This document shows positions 41,244 through 48,562 of a stretch of 64,000 nt of DNA, in pieces. Numbering within the stretch: the first letter of the stretch is position 1; each line of letters starts with the position of its first letter. A model generated the notes under the pieces. It did no database searches and had not been told where the DNA came from. It worked only from the letters and a program-made list of their open reading frames with translations. A program made the position numbers and the translations under genes. Source of the DNA: Candidatus Solirubrobacter pratensis (lineage in GTDB: Bacteria; Actinomycetota; Thermoleophilia; Solirubrobacterales; Solirubrobacteraceae); NCBI RefSeq assembly GCF_000425945.1, contig NZ_AUEK01000008.1:62001-126000 (forward strand). Reading direction: 5' to 3'.

Positions 41244-41600
41244 CTACGAGGCCGCCGCGCCGGCTGTGCGCGCCTCGACCTCGTGCGGGTTCTCCGCGTA
41301 GCCGCCCCTGACGTAGCTCCACCACATCCGCAGGCGGTGATCCTGGTCCTGCCAGACGTGGCACAGCTCGTGCGCGATCAGGCTCGCCGAGGTCTGCGCG
41401 AGCGGGTGCTTGAGCAGGATGAAGGGACCCATCTCGTAGCCGTGGAAGCGCCGGAACCACGGGAAGCGGAACAGCCACGGAACGTGGACGATGCGCACGT
41501 GGTCGATCCTGACGGGCGTGGGATAGAAGCCGAGCGTGTCGAGCGTGGCCTTCGCGCGCCGCAGCGCGGAGAGCTCCTCGGCGGAGCGCTTCAGGCCCAC
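41244..41600 (-). CDS. small zincin-like metalloprotein (HELCH)
   Basis: 118 aa from the GTG at 41600. The middle holds SLIAHELCHVWQDQDH, the HExxH zinc motif, and a third possible ligand Glu lies in YAENPHEVEA about 25 residues on, as in gluzincins. The length is far shorter than typical proteases, so it may be a minimal peptidase or a zinc-binding protein. A Trp/Phe-rich stretch (VPWLFRFPWFRRFHGYEMGPF) precedes the motif. It sits between an uncharacterised gene and the McrB-like ATPase, all on the same strand with short gaps. Confidence 0.7.
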   Translation of the reverse strand: MGLKRSAEELSALRRAKATLDTLGFYPTPVRIDHVRIVHVPWLFRFPWFRRFHGYEMGPFILLKHPLAQTSASLIAHELCHVWQDQDHRLRMWWSYVRGGYAENPHEVEARTAGAAAS

Positions 41601-41625
41601 GGCGTCACCGCGCGCCCCGGGCGCG

Positions 41626-43440
41626 TCACTCCTCCCCCACGATCTCGCGGATCCGACGGGCGGTGTCCTCGTCGACGTCGCCGAGCAGCGGGGCGATGTA
41701 GGCCGCGTACGCGTCGCGCGCGAGTGTCGCCTCGCCGGCGGGAGCGGCGGCGTTGCGGGCCGCGGCGTGCCGGGCGGCGTCGAGGAACACGCCGGCGCCG
41801 AGCCGCGCGAGCTCGGCCAGCGGCAGCAGCCGGGCGAGCGCGGCGGCCGCCGTCTCGTCACCGCCGGCCGCGGCGTTGAGCGCCTCCACGAGCGCCTGGC
41901 CGGCCGGCGCCGGGACGTCCACGACCGCGAAGCGGCGGAGCAGCGCGGCCGACGCGCGCGGGGTGCGCGCCGCGGTCGCGACGAGCCGCCAGGCGGAGTC
42001 CGGCTCGGCCTCCTCGCCGCTCGCGAGCAGCACAGGCAGGCCGGCGAGGAACGAGGACAGCTCGCCGAGCGACCGGTCCAGCCGCGCGCGCTCGAGCTCG
42101 TCGACGATCACCCAGCGGCCGCGCTTGGCGGAGTCGACCAGGAGCTCGCGGTCGTCCCAGCGGTGGCGGGCGGTGATCAGCGTCGCGCCGTGCGCCCGCC
42201 CGGCCTGCGCCGCCGCCCGCGCGACCGCGAGCGCCAGCGACGTCTTGCCCGACCCCGGCGCCCCGGTCAGGATCACGTGCTTGCCGACGGCGAGCGCGGC
42301 GGCGACGTTCGCATAGACCGAGGCGGGCAAGCGCAGCCCGGCGCTCTCGGCGGCACCCCGGATCGCGGCGGGATCGACGAACGCGCGCGGGTCGCCGCGG
42401 AGCTCGGCGTGGGCGGGGGGCGGGGGCGCGGGGGCGCCGGCGGGCGGCACGGCGGCGGCACCGGCGGGCGGCGTGACATCCACCGGCGGCGGCGAGAGCG
42501 GCGGCGCGGCGGTGTCGGCGGGTGGCGCAGAGGCCGCGATCTCCTCGGGCGGCGTGGCCGGGAGGCCTCCCACGACGGTCTCGTAGCCCTCGCCCGACGC
42601 GGGCGGGGCGACGCCGCCCGGCGGGTCGGCGGAGAGCGGGTCTCCGGACGGCGCGGCGAGATCGGACGCCCGCGGGACGACCGGGGGGCGGATCTGCGTC
42701 GCGTCGTCGGGCTTCGGCTCGGGAAGCTGACCCTCGCCGTTCGACGAGGCGGGCGCCGCAGACGCGGGCGCCGCCGCCCACTCCGCCTCGGCCTGCGCGC
42801 GCACCGCGTCGGCGCCGCCCGGGTTCAGCTGCGCGGCGATGTCGGGCAGCGACATGTGCACGGGCAGCGTGAGTTCACCGCGGACCTGCTCGCCGGTCGC
42901 GGTCAGCCGGTGCTGGCCGTCGATCAGCTCGACGTCGGCGAGCAGCGTCAGGTACCGCTCGCCCTGGATCTGGAACGTGTTCTCGTTGTCCCACCCGGCG
43001 CGCCCGAGGTACGCCAGCGAGCGCCCGAAGTCGAGCGTGGACACCCGGCTCCCGGGCGCGACCGACGACAGCAGGCTGAGGCCGATCGCCATCCCGTGGA
43101 AGATCGAGTCGGTCATGTGCTTCTCGCGCAGCTGGCGGCGCAGCCACTCCGCCTGCTGCGGCGAGACGTCGAACGGCGCGCTCTCGTCCCCTGCGCGCAC
43201 GTAGCGGCGGCCGACCTCGGTCAGCTCGACGATCCCGCGATCCTCCTTCACGAGCCCGGTCGAGCGCGCATAGGAGACGAAGTGCCGCAGGCGGCCGAGT
43301 GCGTTCTCGAGTCCGGGCGCGAACAGCTCCTCCAAGGTGAACTCCGTCACGAACTCGTCCGTCCGGAGCCGCCCGCGGCGCTCGATCGCGCGGAGGAGGC
43401 CGTGGGAGTCGCCGATGCGGGGCGCGGGGATGGGGCGCAT
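41626..43440 (-). CDS. McrB-like AAA+ ATPase with N-terminal winged helix and Pro-rich linker
   Basis: 604 aa. The N-terminal 200 residues have a winged-helix character (LFAPGLENALGRLRHFVSYARSTGLVKEDRGIVELTEVGRRY). Residues 225-345 are Pro/Ala-rich and disordered. The ATPase follows: Walker A GAPGSGKT at 393-400, RHRWDDRELLV, Walker B WVIVDELE with ERARLDRSLGELSSFL at about 443-464, and WRLVATAARTPRASAALLRRFAVVDVP, with the paired Arg before the Phe. The DELERARLDRSLGEL block and the ALLRRF end resemble the McrB GTPase/ATPase family more than MoxR. No McrC-like gene adjoins it. It may act with the neighbouring zincin and hypothetical genes. Confidence 0.75.
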   Translation of the reverse strand: MRPIPAPRIGDSHGLLRAIERRGRLRTDEFVTEFTLEELFAPGLENALGRLRHFVSYARSTGLVKEDRGIVELTEVGRRYVRAGDESAPFDVSPQQAEWLRRQLREKHMTDSIFHGMAIGLSLLSSVAPGSRVSTLDFGRSLAYLGRAGWDNENTFQIQGERYLTLLADVELIDGQHRLTATGEQVRGELTLPVHMSLPDIAAQLNPGGADAVRAQAEAEWAAAPASAAPASSNGEGQLPEPKPDDATQIRPPVVPRASDLAAPSGDPLSADPPGGVAPPASGEGYETVVGGLPATPPEEIAASAPPADTAAPPLSPPPVDVTPPAGAAAVPPAGAPAPPPPAHAELRGDPRAFVDPAAIRGAAESAGLRLPASVYANVAAALAVGKHVILTGAPGSGKTSLALAVARAAAQAGRAHGATLITARHRWDDRELLVDSAKRGRWVIVDELERARLDRSLGELSSFLAGLPVLLASGEEAEPDSAWRLVATAARTPRASAALLRRFAVVDVPAPAGQALVEALNAAAGGDETAAAALARLLPLAELARLGAGVFLDAARHAAARNAAAPAGEATLARDAYAAYIAPLLGDVDEDTARRIREIVGEE

Positions 43441-43505
43441 GGGCCCGACCTTAACCGCGTGCGCCGGCGCGCGCGACCCACGGCGAGGGCCGCGCGCGCA
43501 GAGCG

Positions 43506-44324
43506 TCAGTCCGAGTGCGGGCTCGCCGGCTCGCGGGTCCCCGTGGGAACCGAGCCGGGCTTCTCCGTCGCGCCTGCGCCGTTCGCGGTCGGAGCCGGCG
43601 CCGCGGGCTTCTCCTGAGCGGCCGGCTTGGAGGCGGGCGCGGGCGGCTTCGCGGCAGCGGGCTTGGACGGCGGGGCAGGCGGCTTCGCGACGGCCGGCTT
43701 GGACGGCGGGGCAGGCGGCTTCGCGACGGCCGGCTTGGACGGCGGGGCAGGCGGCTTCGCGACGGCCGGCTTGGACGCAGCGGGCTCGGGAGCCGGCTTC
43801 GCCGCGGCGGGCGCCGCGGCCGGCACCGGCGAGGCCTTCGCGACCGCGGACGGCTTCGCGGCCGCGGGCTTGGCCGCCGCAGACCGCTTCGCCGCGGCCG
43901 GTGCCGCCGTCGTCGCCGGCTTGCTCGCCGCGCGCTTCGCGGGCTTGGCCGCGGTCGCGGGCTTCGTCGCCTTCGCCGGCGCCGGCTTCGCGGGCTTCCC
44001 CGCGCGCGGCTTCGTGGGCTTCGCCACCGTCCGCTTCGCCGCCGCCTTCCTGCGCGGCGTCGCGCGACCCGTCGGGACGACGCCGCTCTTCGCCGTCGCC
44101 GCCGCGGCGTTCGCGGCGCGCGCCGGCGTCCGGCGGGCGGTCGCGGACTTCGGCCCGCCCGGAGCGCCCGGCTTGGGCGGACTGGTTCCCGGCGTGGCGG
44201 GAGCGGGAACGGTCGTGTCCTCTTCGCCGTGGCGCAGTCGAGCGGCCGCGTCAAGTCCCGCGGACACCGCCTTGCGGCCGAGCCCGAGCGCCGAGTCGAT
44301 GAAGGTTCGAGGTGAGACAGGCAT
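43506..44324 (-). CDS. Ala/Lys/Pro-rich histone H1-like DNA-binding protein
   Basis: 272 aa. It is almost entirely Ala, Lys, Pro, Thr and Ser, with no globular core: KPTKPRAGKPAKPAPAKATKP and AAAKPAAAKPSAVAKAS repeats continue over the middle. The N-terminal 40 residues (TFIDSALGLGRKAVSAGLDAAARLRHG) could form a helix. This resembles bacterial H1-like / HU-tail proteins that bind and compact DNA through positive charge. It has a 36-bp internal tandem repeat (43660-43770) that encodes SKPAVAKPPAPP three times. It is a single gene on its strand, between the ATPase and a small hypothetical gene. Confidence 0.75.
   Translation of the reverse strand: MPVSPRTFIDSALGLGRKAVSAGLDAAARLRHGEEDTTVPAPATPGTSPPKPGAPGGPKSATARRTPARAANAAAATAKSGVVPTGRATPRRKAAAKRTVAKPTKPRAGKPAKPAPAKATKPATAAKPAKRAASKPATTAAPAAAKRSAAAKPAAAKPSAVAKASPVPAAAPAAAKPAPEPAASKPAVAKPPAPPSKPAVAKPPAPPSKPAVAKPPAPPSKPAAAKPPAPASKPAAQEKPAAPAPTANGAGATEKPGSVPTGTREPASPHSD
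43660..43770 (-). repeat. 36-bp tandem repeat inside the histone-like gene
   Basis: Three nearly identical units begin at 43660, 43696 and 43732. The 36-bp length is in frame and each encodes a 12-residue block of the form SKPAVAKPPAPP. The units differ at one or two bases, so copy number is likely to vary between strains. Confidence 0.85.
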
Positions 44325-44352
44325 ACGGGCAGTCTGCCCGCAGCGCGAAACC

Positions 44353-44640
44353 CTATGCGGCGAGCGCGCGGGGAGCGTGCGACGCGCCCGCGGGGAGGAT
44401 CTCGGCGTCGCCGCACGCGAGCGCCAGCGCCTCGGTCGCCGTGAGGCTCTCCCACACCGGGCCGCCGGCCGGAACCCGCAGCGAGCCCTTGACCCGCCCC
44501 GTGAGCGAGTCGAGGTCGAAGCTCAGCTCCAGCTCGTCCGCGAAGAGGTCCTGAGCTCGCTCCCACGCTGCGTCCACTTCGGCCAGTACGTCAGGGGGAG
44601 GGCCGGTAAGGAGGTCGTGAACAAGCGGGGAGCGAGGCAT
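44353..44640 (-). CDS. small hypothetical protein
   Basis: 95 aa from the ATG at 44640. The chain is acidic with MPRSPLVHDLLTGPPPDVLAEVDAAWERAQDLFADELELSFDLDSLTGRVKGSLRVPAGGPVWESLTATEALALACGD, a mix of helices and strands and no membrane segment. I do not recognise the family. It lies downstream of the histone-like gene and upstream of the second NlpC/P60 gene, on the same strand as both. Confidence 0.55.
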   Translation of the reverse strand: MPRSPLVHDLLTGPPPDVLAEVDAAWERAQDLFADELELSFDLDSLTGRVKGSLRVPAGGPVWESLTATEALALACGDAEILPAGASHAPRALAA

Positions 44641-44701
44641 CAGGCGGAGGTCTTCAGGGGTTGGAGAGGGGCTTACAACCCGGTGATCGACGTCCCCCGA
44701 A

Positions 44702-44722
44702 TCTCCACCCATGGGGTGGAGA
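44702..44722. terminator. hairpin terminator
   Basis: TCTCCACCC-ATG-GGGTGGAGA is a perfect 9-bp stem with a three-base loop just beyond the stop of the minus-strand NlpC/P60 gene at 44733. It is followed on that strand by no clear T-run. It most likely ends that gene's transcription. Confidence 0.6.
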
Positions 44723-44732
44723 CCCCAAGCGC

Positions 44733-45467
44733 TCAGAGCCCGGCGGGATGGCGCGCGACGAAGCCTGCGGTGGAGCGCCCGTCGTTCGCCCAGCGCGATC
44801 CGGTCACGCGCTGCGCGCCGGTGTCGAAGCGGATCCCCGCGACCTCGAGGAACACATGACCGTCGTTGGCGTAGATCGTCACCCACTTGCCCTTGCCGGG
44901 CTCGCCCCAGGACATCAGCTGGCCCGAGGTCAGCGAGGAGCTCAGCAGCCCCGCGGAGGCAAGCGCGAACGACACCGAGCCCGAGCAGTCGTAGCCCTTG
45001 TCGAGCCACTTCCCGTGCCCGCCGCCCCAGATGTACGGCGTGCGTGCGATGCCGTTGCCGGCCTCGATGATCTGCTTGACCGCCTCGGGCGCCTCGAGCG
45101 GCGGGAGCGCCACGCCGTTGCCGAGCGCGATCGCATGCGAGACGGCATTGGAGCCACCGGACGCCTTGTACTTGCCCTGCACGGCGCGGGAAGCCGCCCG
45201 CGCCGGGGCGTCGCCCGCGTCGGAGAGTCCCGGGTCGGGCGCCGTGGCAGCGTCCGCCTCGGTCGTCGGCTCGCCGGCGACCGGCTGCACGGGCTTGGCG
45301 CTCGTCGCCTTCGGCAGCGGCGGCAGCTCGACCTGCACGCCGGGCTCCGCGGCGGCGACGACCTTCGACCGCGCCGGCTGGTCCTTGCCCGCCGCGCCCA
45401 GAGCGAAATAGCCGCCCGTGAGGGCGGCGATCCCGGCGAGGATCGCGGTCAGATAGACCCGGCGCAT
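44733..45467 (-). CDS. secreted NlpC/P60-type peptidoglycan hydrolase
   Basis: About 244 aa from the ATG at 45467 (MRRVYLTAILAGIAALTGG, a signal anchor); a GTG at 45515 would add 16 residues. The middle is a Pro/Ala-rich linker, then the catalytic domain: IIEAGNGIARTPYIWGGGHGKWLDKGYDCSGSVSFALASAGLL with the Cys of DCSGS and NDGHVFLEVAGIRFDTG with His. It ends in RHPAGL. The domain is paralogous to the riboswitch-controlled gene at 7772, which has a PG-binding domain instead. I see no riboswitch in its upstream region. Confidence 0.85.
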   Translation of the reverse strand: MRRVYLTAILAGIAALTGGYFALGAAGKDQPARSKVVAAAEPGVQVELPPLPKATSAKPVQPVAGEPTTEADAATAPDPGLSDAGDAPARAASRAVQGKYKASGGSNAVSHAIALGNGVALPPLEAPEAVKQIIEAGNGIARTPYIWGGGHGKWLDKGYDCSGSVSFALASAGLLSSSLTSGQLMSWGEPGKGKWVTIYANDGHVFLEVAGIRFDTGAQRVTGSRWANDGRSTAGFVARHPAGL

Positions 45468-45528
45468 CCAACGAGGATGACGCGAACGCGAGGTGATTGA
45501 ACCCACTTCGGTCACATCGGCCGCCGCG

Positions 45529-46590
45529 CTAGACGGCTTGAGCCAGATCCTCGATCAGGTCCTGCGCGTCCTCGATCCCGCACGACAGGCGCACCAGATC
45601 GGCCGGCACGGCCGCGGCCGAGCCCTCCACGGACTGGTGCGTCATCGCCTGCGGAACCTCGATCAGCGACTCGACCCCGCCCAGCGACTCCGCACATGAG
45701 AACACCCGCGTGGAGGACGCGATCCGCACCGCGTCGTCGTGCCGGAACGACACCATGCCGGAGAAGCCGGGCCAGCGCACGTCGCGGACCCCGTCGACGC
45801 CGCGCAGCCACTCGGACACGGCCCGCGCGTTCTCGCTGTGCGCCGCCATCCGCAGCGGCAGCGTGCGCAGCCCGCGGTGCACGAGGAAGCAGTCGAGCGG
45901 CCCGGGCACGGCGCCGACCGAGTTCTGCACGAACCGCACCGCCTCGTGCCGCGCCGCGTCCGCGACGATCACGGCACCGCCGACCGCGTCGGAGTGACCG
46001 CCGAGGTACTTGGTCGTCGAGTGCACAACCGCGTCGGCGCCGAGGTCCAGCGGGCGCTGGAACACAGGCGTCGCGAACGTGTTGTCGACCGCCACGAACG
46101 CGCTCCGCCTGCGCGCGACGATCTCGCCGACGTCGACCACCTTCAGCGTCGGGTTCGTCGGCGTCTCGACCCAGATCAGCGCCGTGTCGTCGCGCACCGC
46201 GCGCTCGACGGCGTCGAGGTCGGTCTGGTCGACCATCGTGTACTCGAGCCCCCAGCGCGTGAGGACCTTGTCCACGAGCCGGTACGTGCCGCCGTAGAGG
46301 TCGTCGGGGATGACGACGTGCGCGCCGGCCGAGGCGACCGCCGTGATCAGCGCGTGCTCGGCCGCCATGCCGCTCGAGAACGCGCTCGCCAGGCCGCCCT
46401 CCAGCTCGCCGAGCGCGCGCTCCAGCGCGCTGCGGGTGGGATTGGCCGAGCGCGAGTAGTCGTAGTCCTCGCGGAACTCGCCGGGCGCCGGCTGGACGTA
46501 GGTCGATGCCTGGTGGATCGCCGGCACCACGCCGCCGTAGCCCGGATCCGGCTCCAGGCCGGCGTGCACCGCGCGGGTCGCGAACCTCAT
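45529..46590 (-). CDS. metB: cystathionine gamma-synthase/lyase family PLP enzyme
   Basis: 353 aa from the ATG at 46590, which overlaps the upstream stop as ATGA. VVPAIHQASTYVQPAP, YDYSRSANPTRSALERALGELEGGLASAFSSGMAAE, VVIPDDLYGGTYRLVDKVL and DAVVHSTTKYLGGHSDAVGGAVIV (PLP Lys) are family signatures. The enzyme forms or cleaves cystathionine (methionine synthesis or trans-sulfuration); the two activities cannot be separated by sequence alone. It is coupled to the cystathionine beta-synthase, forming a two-gene sulfur amino acid unit. The chain is slightly shorter than the usual 380-400 residues. Confidence 0.9.
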   Translation of the reverse strand: MRFATRAVHAGLEPDPGYGGVVPAIHQASTYVQPAPGEFREDYDYSRSANPTRSALERALGELEGGLASAFSSGMAAEHALITAVASAGAHVVIPDDLYGGTYRLVDKVLTRWGLEYTMVDQTDLDAVERAVRDDTALIWVETPTNPTLKVVDVGEIVARRRSAFVAVDNTFATPVFQRPLDLGADAVVHSTTKYLGGHSDAVGGAVIVADAARHEAVRFVQNSVGAVPGPLDCFLVHRGLRTLPLRMAAHSENARAVSEWLRGVDGVRDVRWPGFSGMVSFRHDDAVRIASSTRVFSCAESLGGVESLIEVPQAMTHQSVEGSAAAVPADLVRLSCGIEDAQDLIEDLAQAV

Positions 46591-47975
46591 GAGACGAGCG
46601 ACTCGAGCAGGTCGGTGCGCGTGACGATGCCGAGCGGGCGGCCGCCCTCGGCGACGATCAGCGCCTGCCCCTCGCCGGTCAGCAGCTCGACCGCCTCGCG
46701 CACCGGATCGGACGTCTCGACGGTCGGGAACGCCGGCTCCATCACGTCCGCGATCGCCGCGCCCATCAGCTGCGGCCCCTCGAACGCGCGCTTGAGCAGC
46801 CCGCGCTCGCCGACCGAGCCGACGACCTGGTCCGGGTCGTCCTCGGCCACCACCGGCAGCTGCGAGACCCGGTGCTCGTGCAGCAGGCCGATCGCGTCCT
46901 TGACCCTGTGGCTCGTCTTGACGGTCACGAAGCGCGGCGCCTCGCCGGCCGCCGTCTTGGCACGCAGGACGTCGCCGACCGTGCGGTCGCCGCTGCGATC
47001 GAGGAAGCCGTACTGGGACATCCACTCGTCGCTGAAGATCTTCGACAGGTACCCGCGTCCCCCGTCGGGCAGGATCACGGCGATCATCGCGCTGGGTTCC
47101 GAGATGCCGCGCGCGACCTCGAGCGCCGCGTGGACCGCCAGCCCGCAGGAGCCGCCGACCAGCAGGCCCTCGGTCTCCGCCAGGCGGCGCGTGGTGAGGA
47201 ACGCGTCGCGGTCGGAGACGGTCACGTAGCGATCCACGACCGACGGGTCGTAGGTCTCCGGCCAGAAGTCCTCGCCCACGCCCTCGACGAGATACGGGTG
47301 GACGGTCTCATTGGAGTAGATCGAGCCGACCGGATCGGCGCCGATCACCTCGATCGCCGGGTTCTGCTCCTTCAGGTAGCGCGCGACGCCGGTGATCGTC
47401 CCGCCGGTGCCGACGCCGACGACGAGGTGCGTGATCGCGCCGCCGGACTGGCGCCAGAGCTCGGGCCCCGTCGCGAGGTAGTGCGCCTCCGGGTTGGCCG
47501 GATTCCTGTACTGGTTGGGCTGGAACGCGCCGGGGATCTCGCGCTCGAGCCGGTCGGCGACGCGGTAGTAGGACTGCGGCGACGACGGATCGACGTCGGT
47601 CGGCGTGACGACGACCTCGGCGCCGTAGGCGCGCAGCAGATCGATCTTCTCGCGCGACATCTTGTCCGGCATCACCGCGATCACGCGGTAGCCCTTCAGC
47701 CGCGCGGCGATCGCGAGCCCGGTGCCGGTGTTGCCGGACGTCGGCTCGACGATCGTGCCGCCGGGGCGCAGATGGCCGTCGCGCTCGGCGGCCTCGATCA
47801 TGCGCATGGCGACGCGGTCCTTGATGGAGCCGCCGGGGTTGAAGTACTCGACCTTCGCCACGATCTGTGGCGCCAGGCCCTGGCCGATCCGGCTGAGGCG
47901 AATGAGCGGGGTCTCTCCGACGGTCTCGAGGATCGAGTCCTTGATGTCGGGTTGGGTGCCGGTCGTGGCGGGCAT
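46587..47975 (-). CDS. cbs: cystathionine beta-synthase (with CBS domains)
   Basis: 462 aa from the ATG at 47975; a GTG at 47993 is an alternative. The catalytic fold starts with GETPLIRLSRIGQGLAPQIVAKVEYFNPGGSIKDRVAMRMIEAAERDG (PLP Lys in SIKDR), and VEPTSGNTGTGLAIAARLKGYR follows (phosphate loop), with VGVGTGGTITGVARYLKEQNP and GSCGLAVHAALEVARG. The last 130 residues form a tandem CBS pair for regulation. It condenses serine and homocysteine. Together with the gamma-synthase it forms a trans-sulfuration unit; no heme domain is present, as in bacteria. Confidence 0.93.
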   Translation of the reverse strand: MPATTGTQPDIKDSILETVGETPLIRLSRIGQGLAPQIVAKVEYFNPGGSIKDRVAMRMIEAAERDGHLRPGGTIVEPTSGNTGTGLAIAARLKGYRVIAVMPDKMSREKIDLLRAYGAEVVVTPTDVDPSSPQSYYRVADRLEREIPGAFQPNQYRNPANPEAHYLATGPELWRQSGGAITHLVVGVGTGGTITGVARYLKEQNPAIEVIGADPVGSIYSNETVHPYLVEGVGEDFWPETYDPSVVDRYVTVSDRDAFLTTRRLAETEGLLVGGSCGLAVHAALEVARGISEPSAMIAVILPDGGRGYLSKIFSDEWMSQYGFLDRSGDRTVGDVLRAKTAAGEAPRFVTVKTSHRVKDAIGLLHEHRVSQLPVVAEDDPDQVVGSVGERGLLKRAFEGPQLMGAAIADVMEPAFPTVETSDPVREAVELLTGEGQALIVAEGGRPLGIVTRTDLLESLVS

Positions 47976-47998
47976 GAGAGCGACTATATGCACCGCCG

Positions 47999-48409
47999 TC
48001 AGGCGGGCGCGGCGGCCTTGTATCCGGTCTGGCCGCCGGGCAGCTCGGTCTTCTCCAGCTTGCCCTGCTCGACGAGCTTCGCGAGCGTGTTGTAGGTCAC
48101 GGCCTTGGAGATCTTCGTGATGTCGGCGATCGTCGCCGCGGTCACGCCGGGACGCTCGCCGACGGCGTTGAGCACCGCCTCACGATTGGCGCCGCGCGGG
48201 GCGCGCGGCCGGGTGCTGCGGCGCGCGGGGGCGCGGCGCGGTGCGGCGGCGGCGGCGGCCGGCCGGCCGGTGGCGAAGGGCGGCTGGGCGAGCGCGGCCT
48301 CGATCTGCTCGCGCTCGCGGAGCAGGTCGTCGACTCCCTTCAGCTCCTTCTCGATCTCCTTCAGCCGCTCCTGCATCTGCCTGCGCAGGTCGGCGATCAC
48401 ATCGCTCAT
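47999..48409 (-). CDS. coiled-coil winged-helix protein
   Basis: 136 aa from the ATG at 48409, with GGAGG nine bases upstream. The N-terminal half is a coiled coil (IADLRRQMQERLKEIEKELKGVDDLLREREQIEAAL), a basic Arg/Ala-rich linker follows, and the C-terminus is a winged helix: REAVLNAVGERPGVTAATIADITKISKAVTYNTLAKLVEQGKLEKTELPGGQTGYKA. It is probably a small DNA-binding regulator that dimerises through the coil. It is divergent from the sigma-factor fusion (start 48563). It lies just upstream of the cystathionine genes on the same strand (23-bp gap). Confidence 0.7.
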   Translation of the reverse strand: MSDVIADLRRQMQERLKEIEKELKGVDDLLREREQIEAALAQPPFATGRPAAAAAAPRRAPARRSTRPRAPRGANREAVLNAVGERPGVTAATIADITKISKAVTYNTLAKLVEQGKLEKTELPGGQTGYKAAAPA

Positions 48410-48562
48410 TCCATGCCTCCGGGGCTCTCGAAAACGGGCGAGAGCGTAGCCGTGCCTCCGGAAGTGTTCGCAATTTGCGCAAGAATCGCGACCCCGCGGG
48501 GGGCACAAAACTGTCCGGTCCGGCTCAATGTGCAAAGACCATTGATCGGAGAGGGACGAGCG

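Noticed and set aside
41626..43440. Restriction-type McrBC system
   Set aside because: The ATPase part resembles McrB but no McrC/nuclease gene is adjacent, so I report it only as an ATPase of unknown partner.
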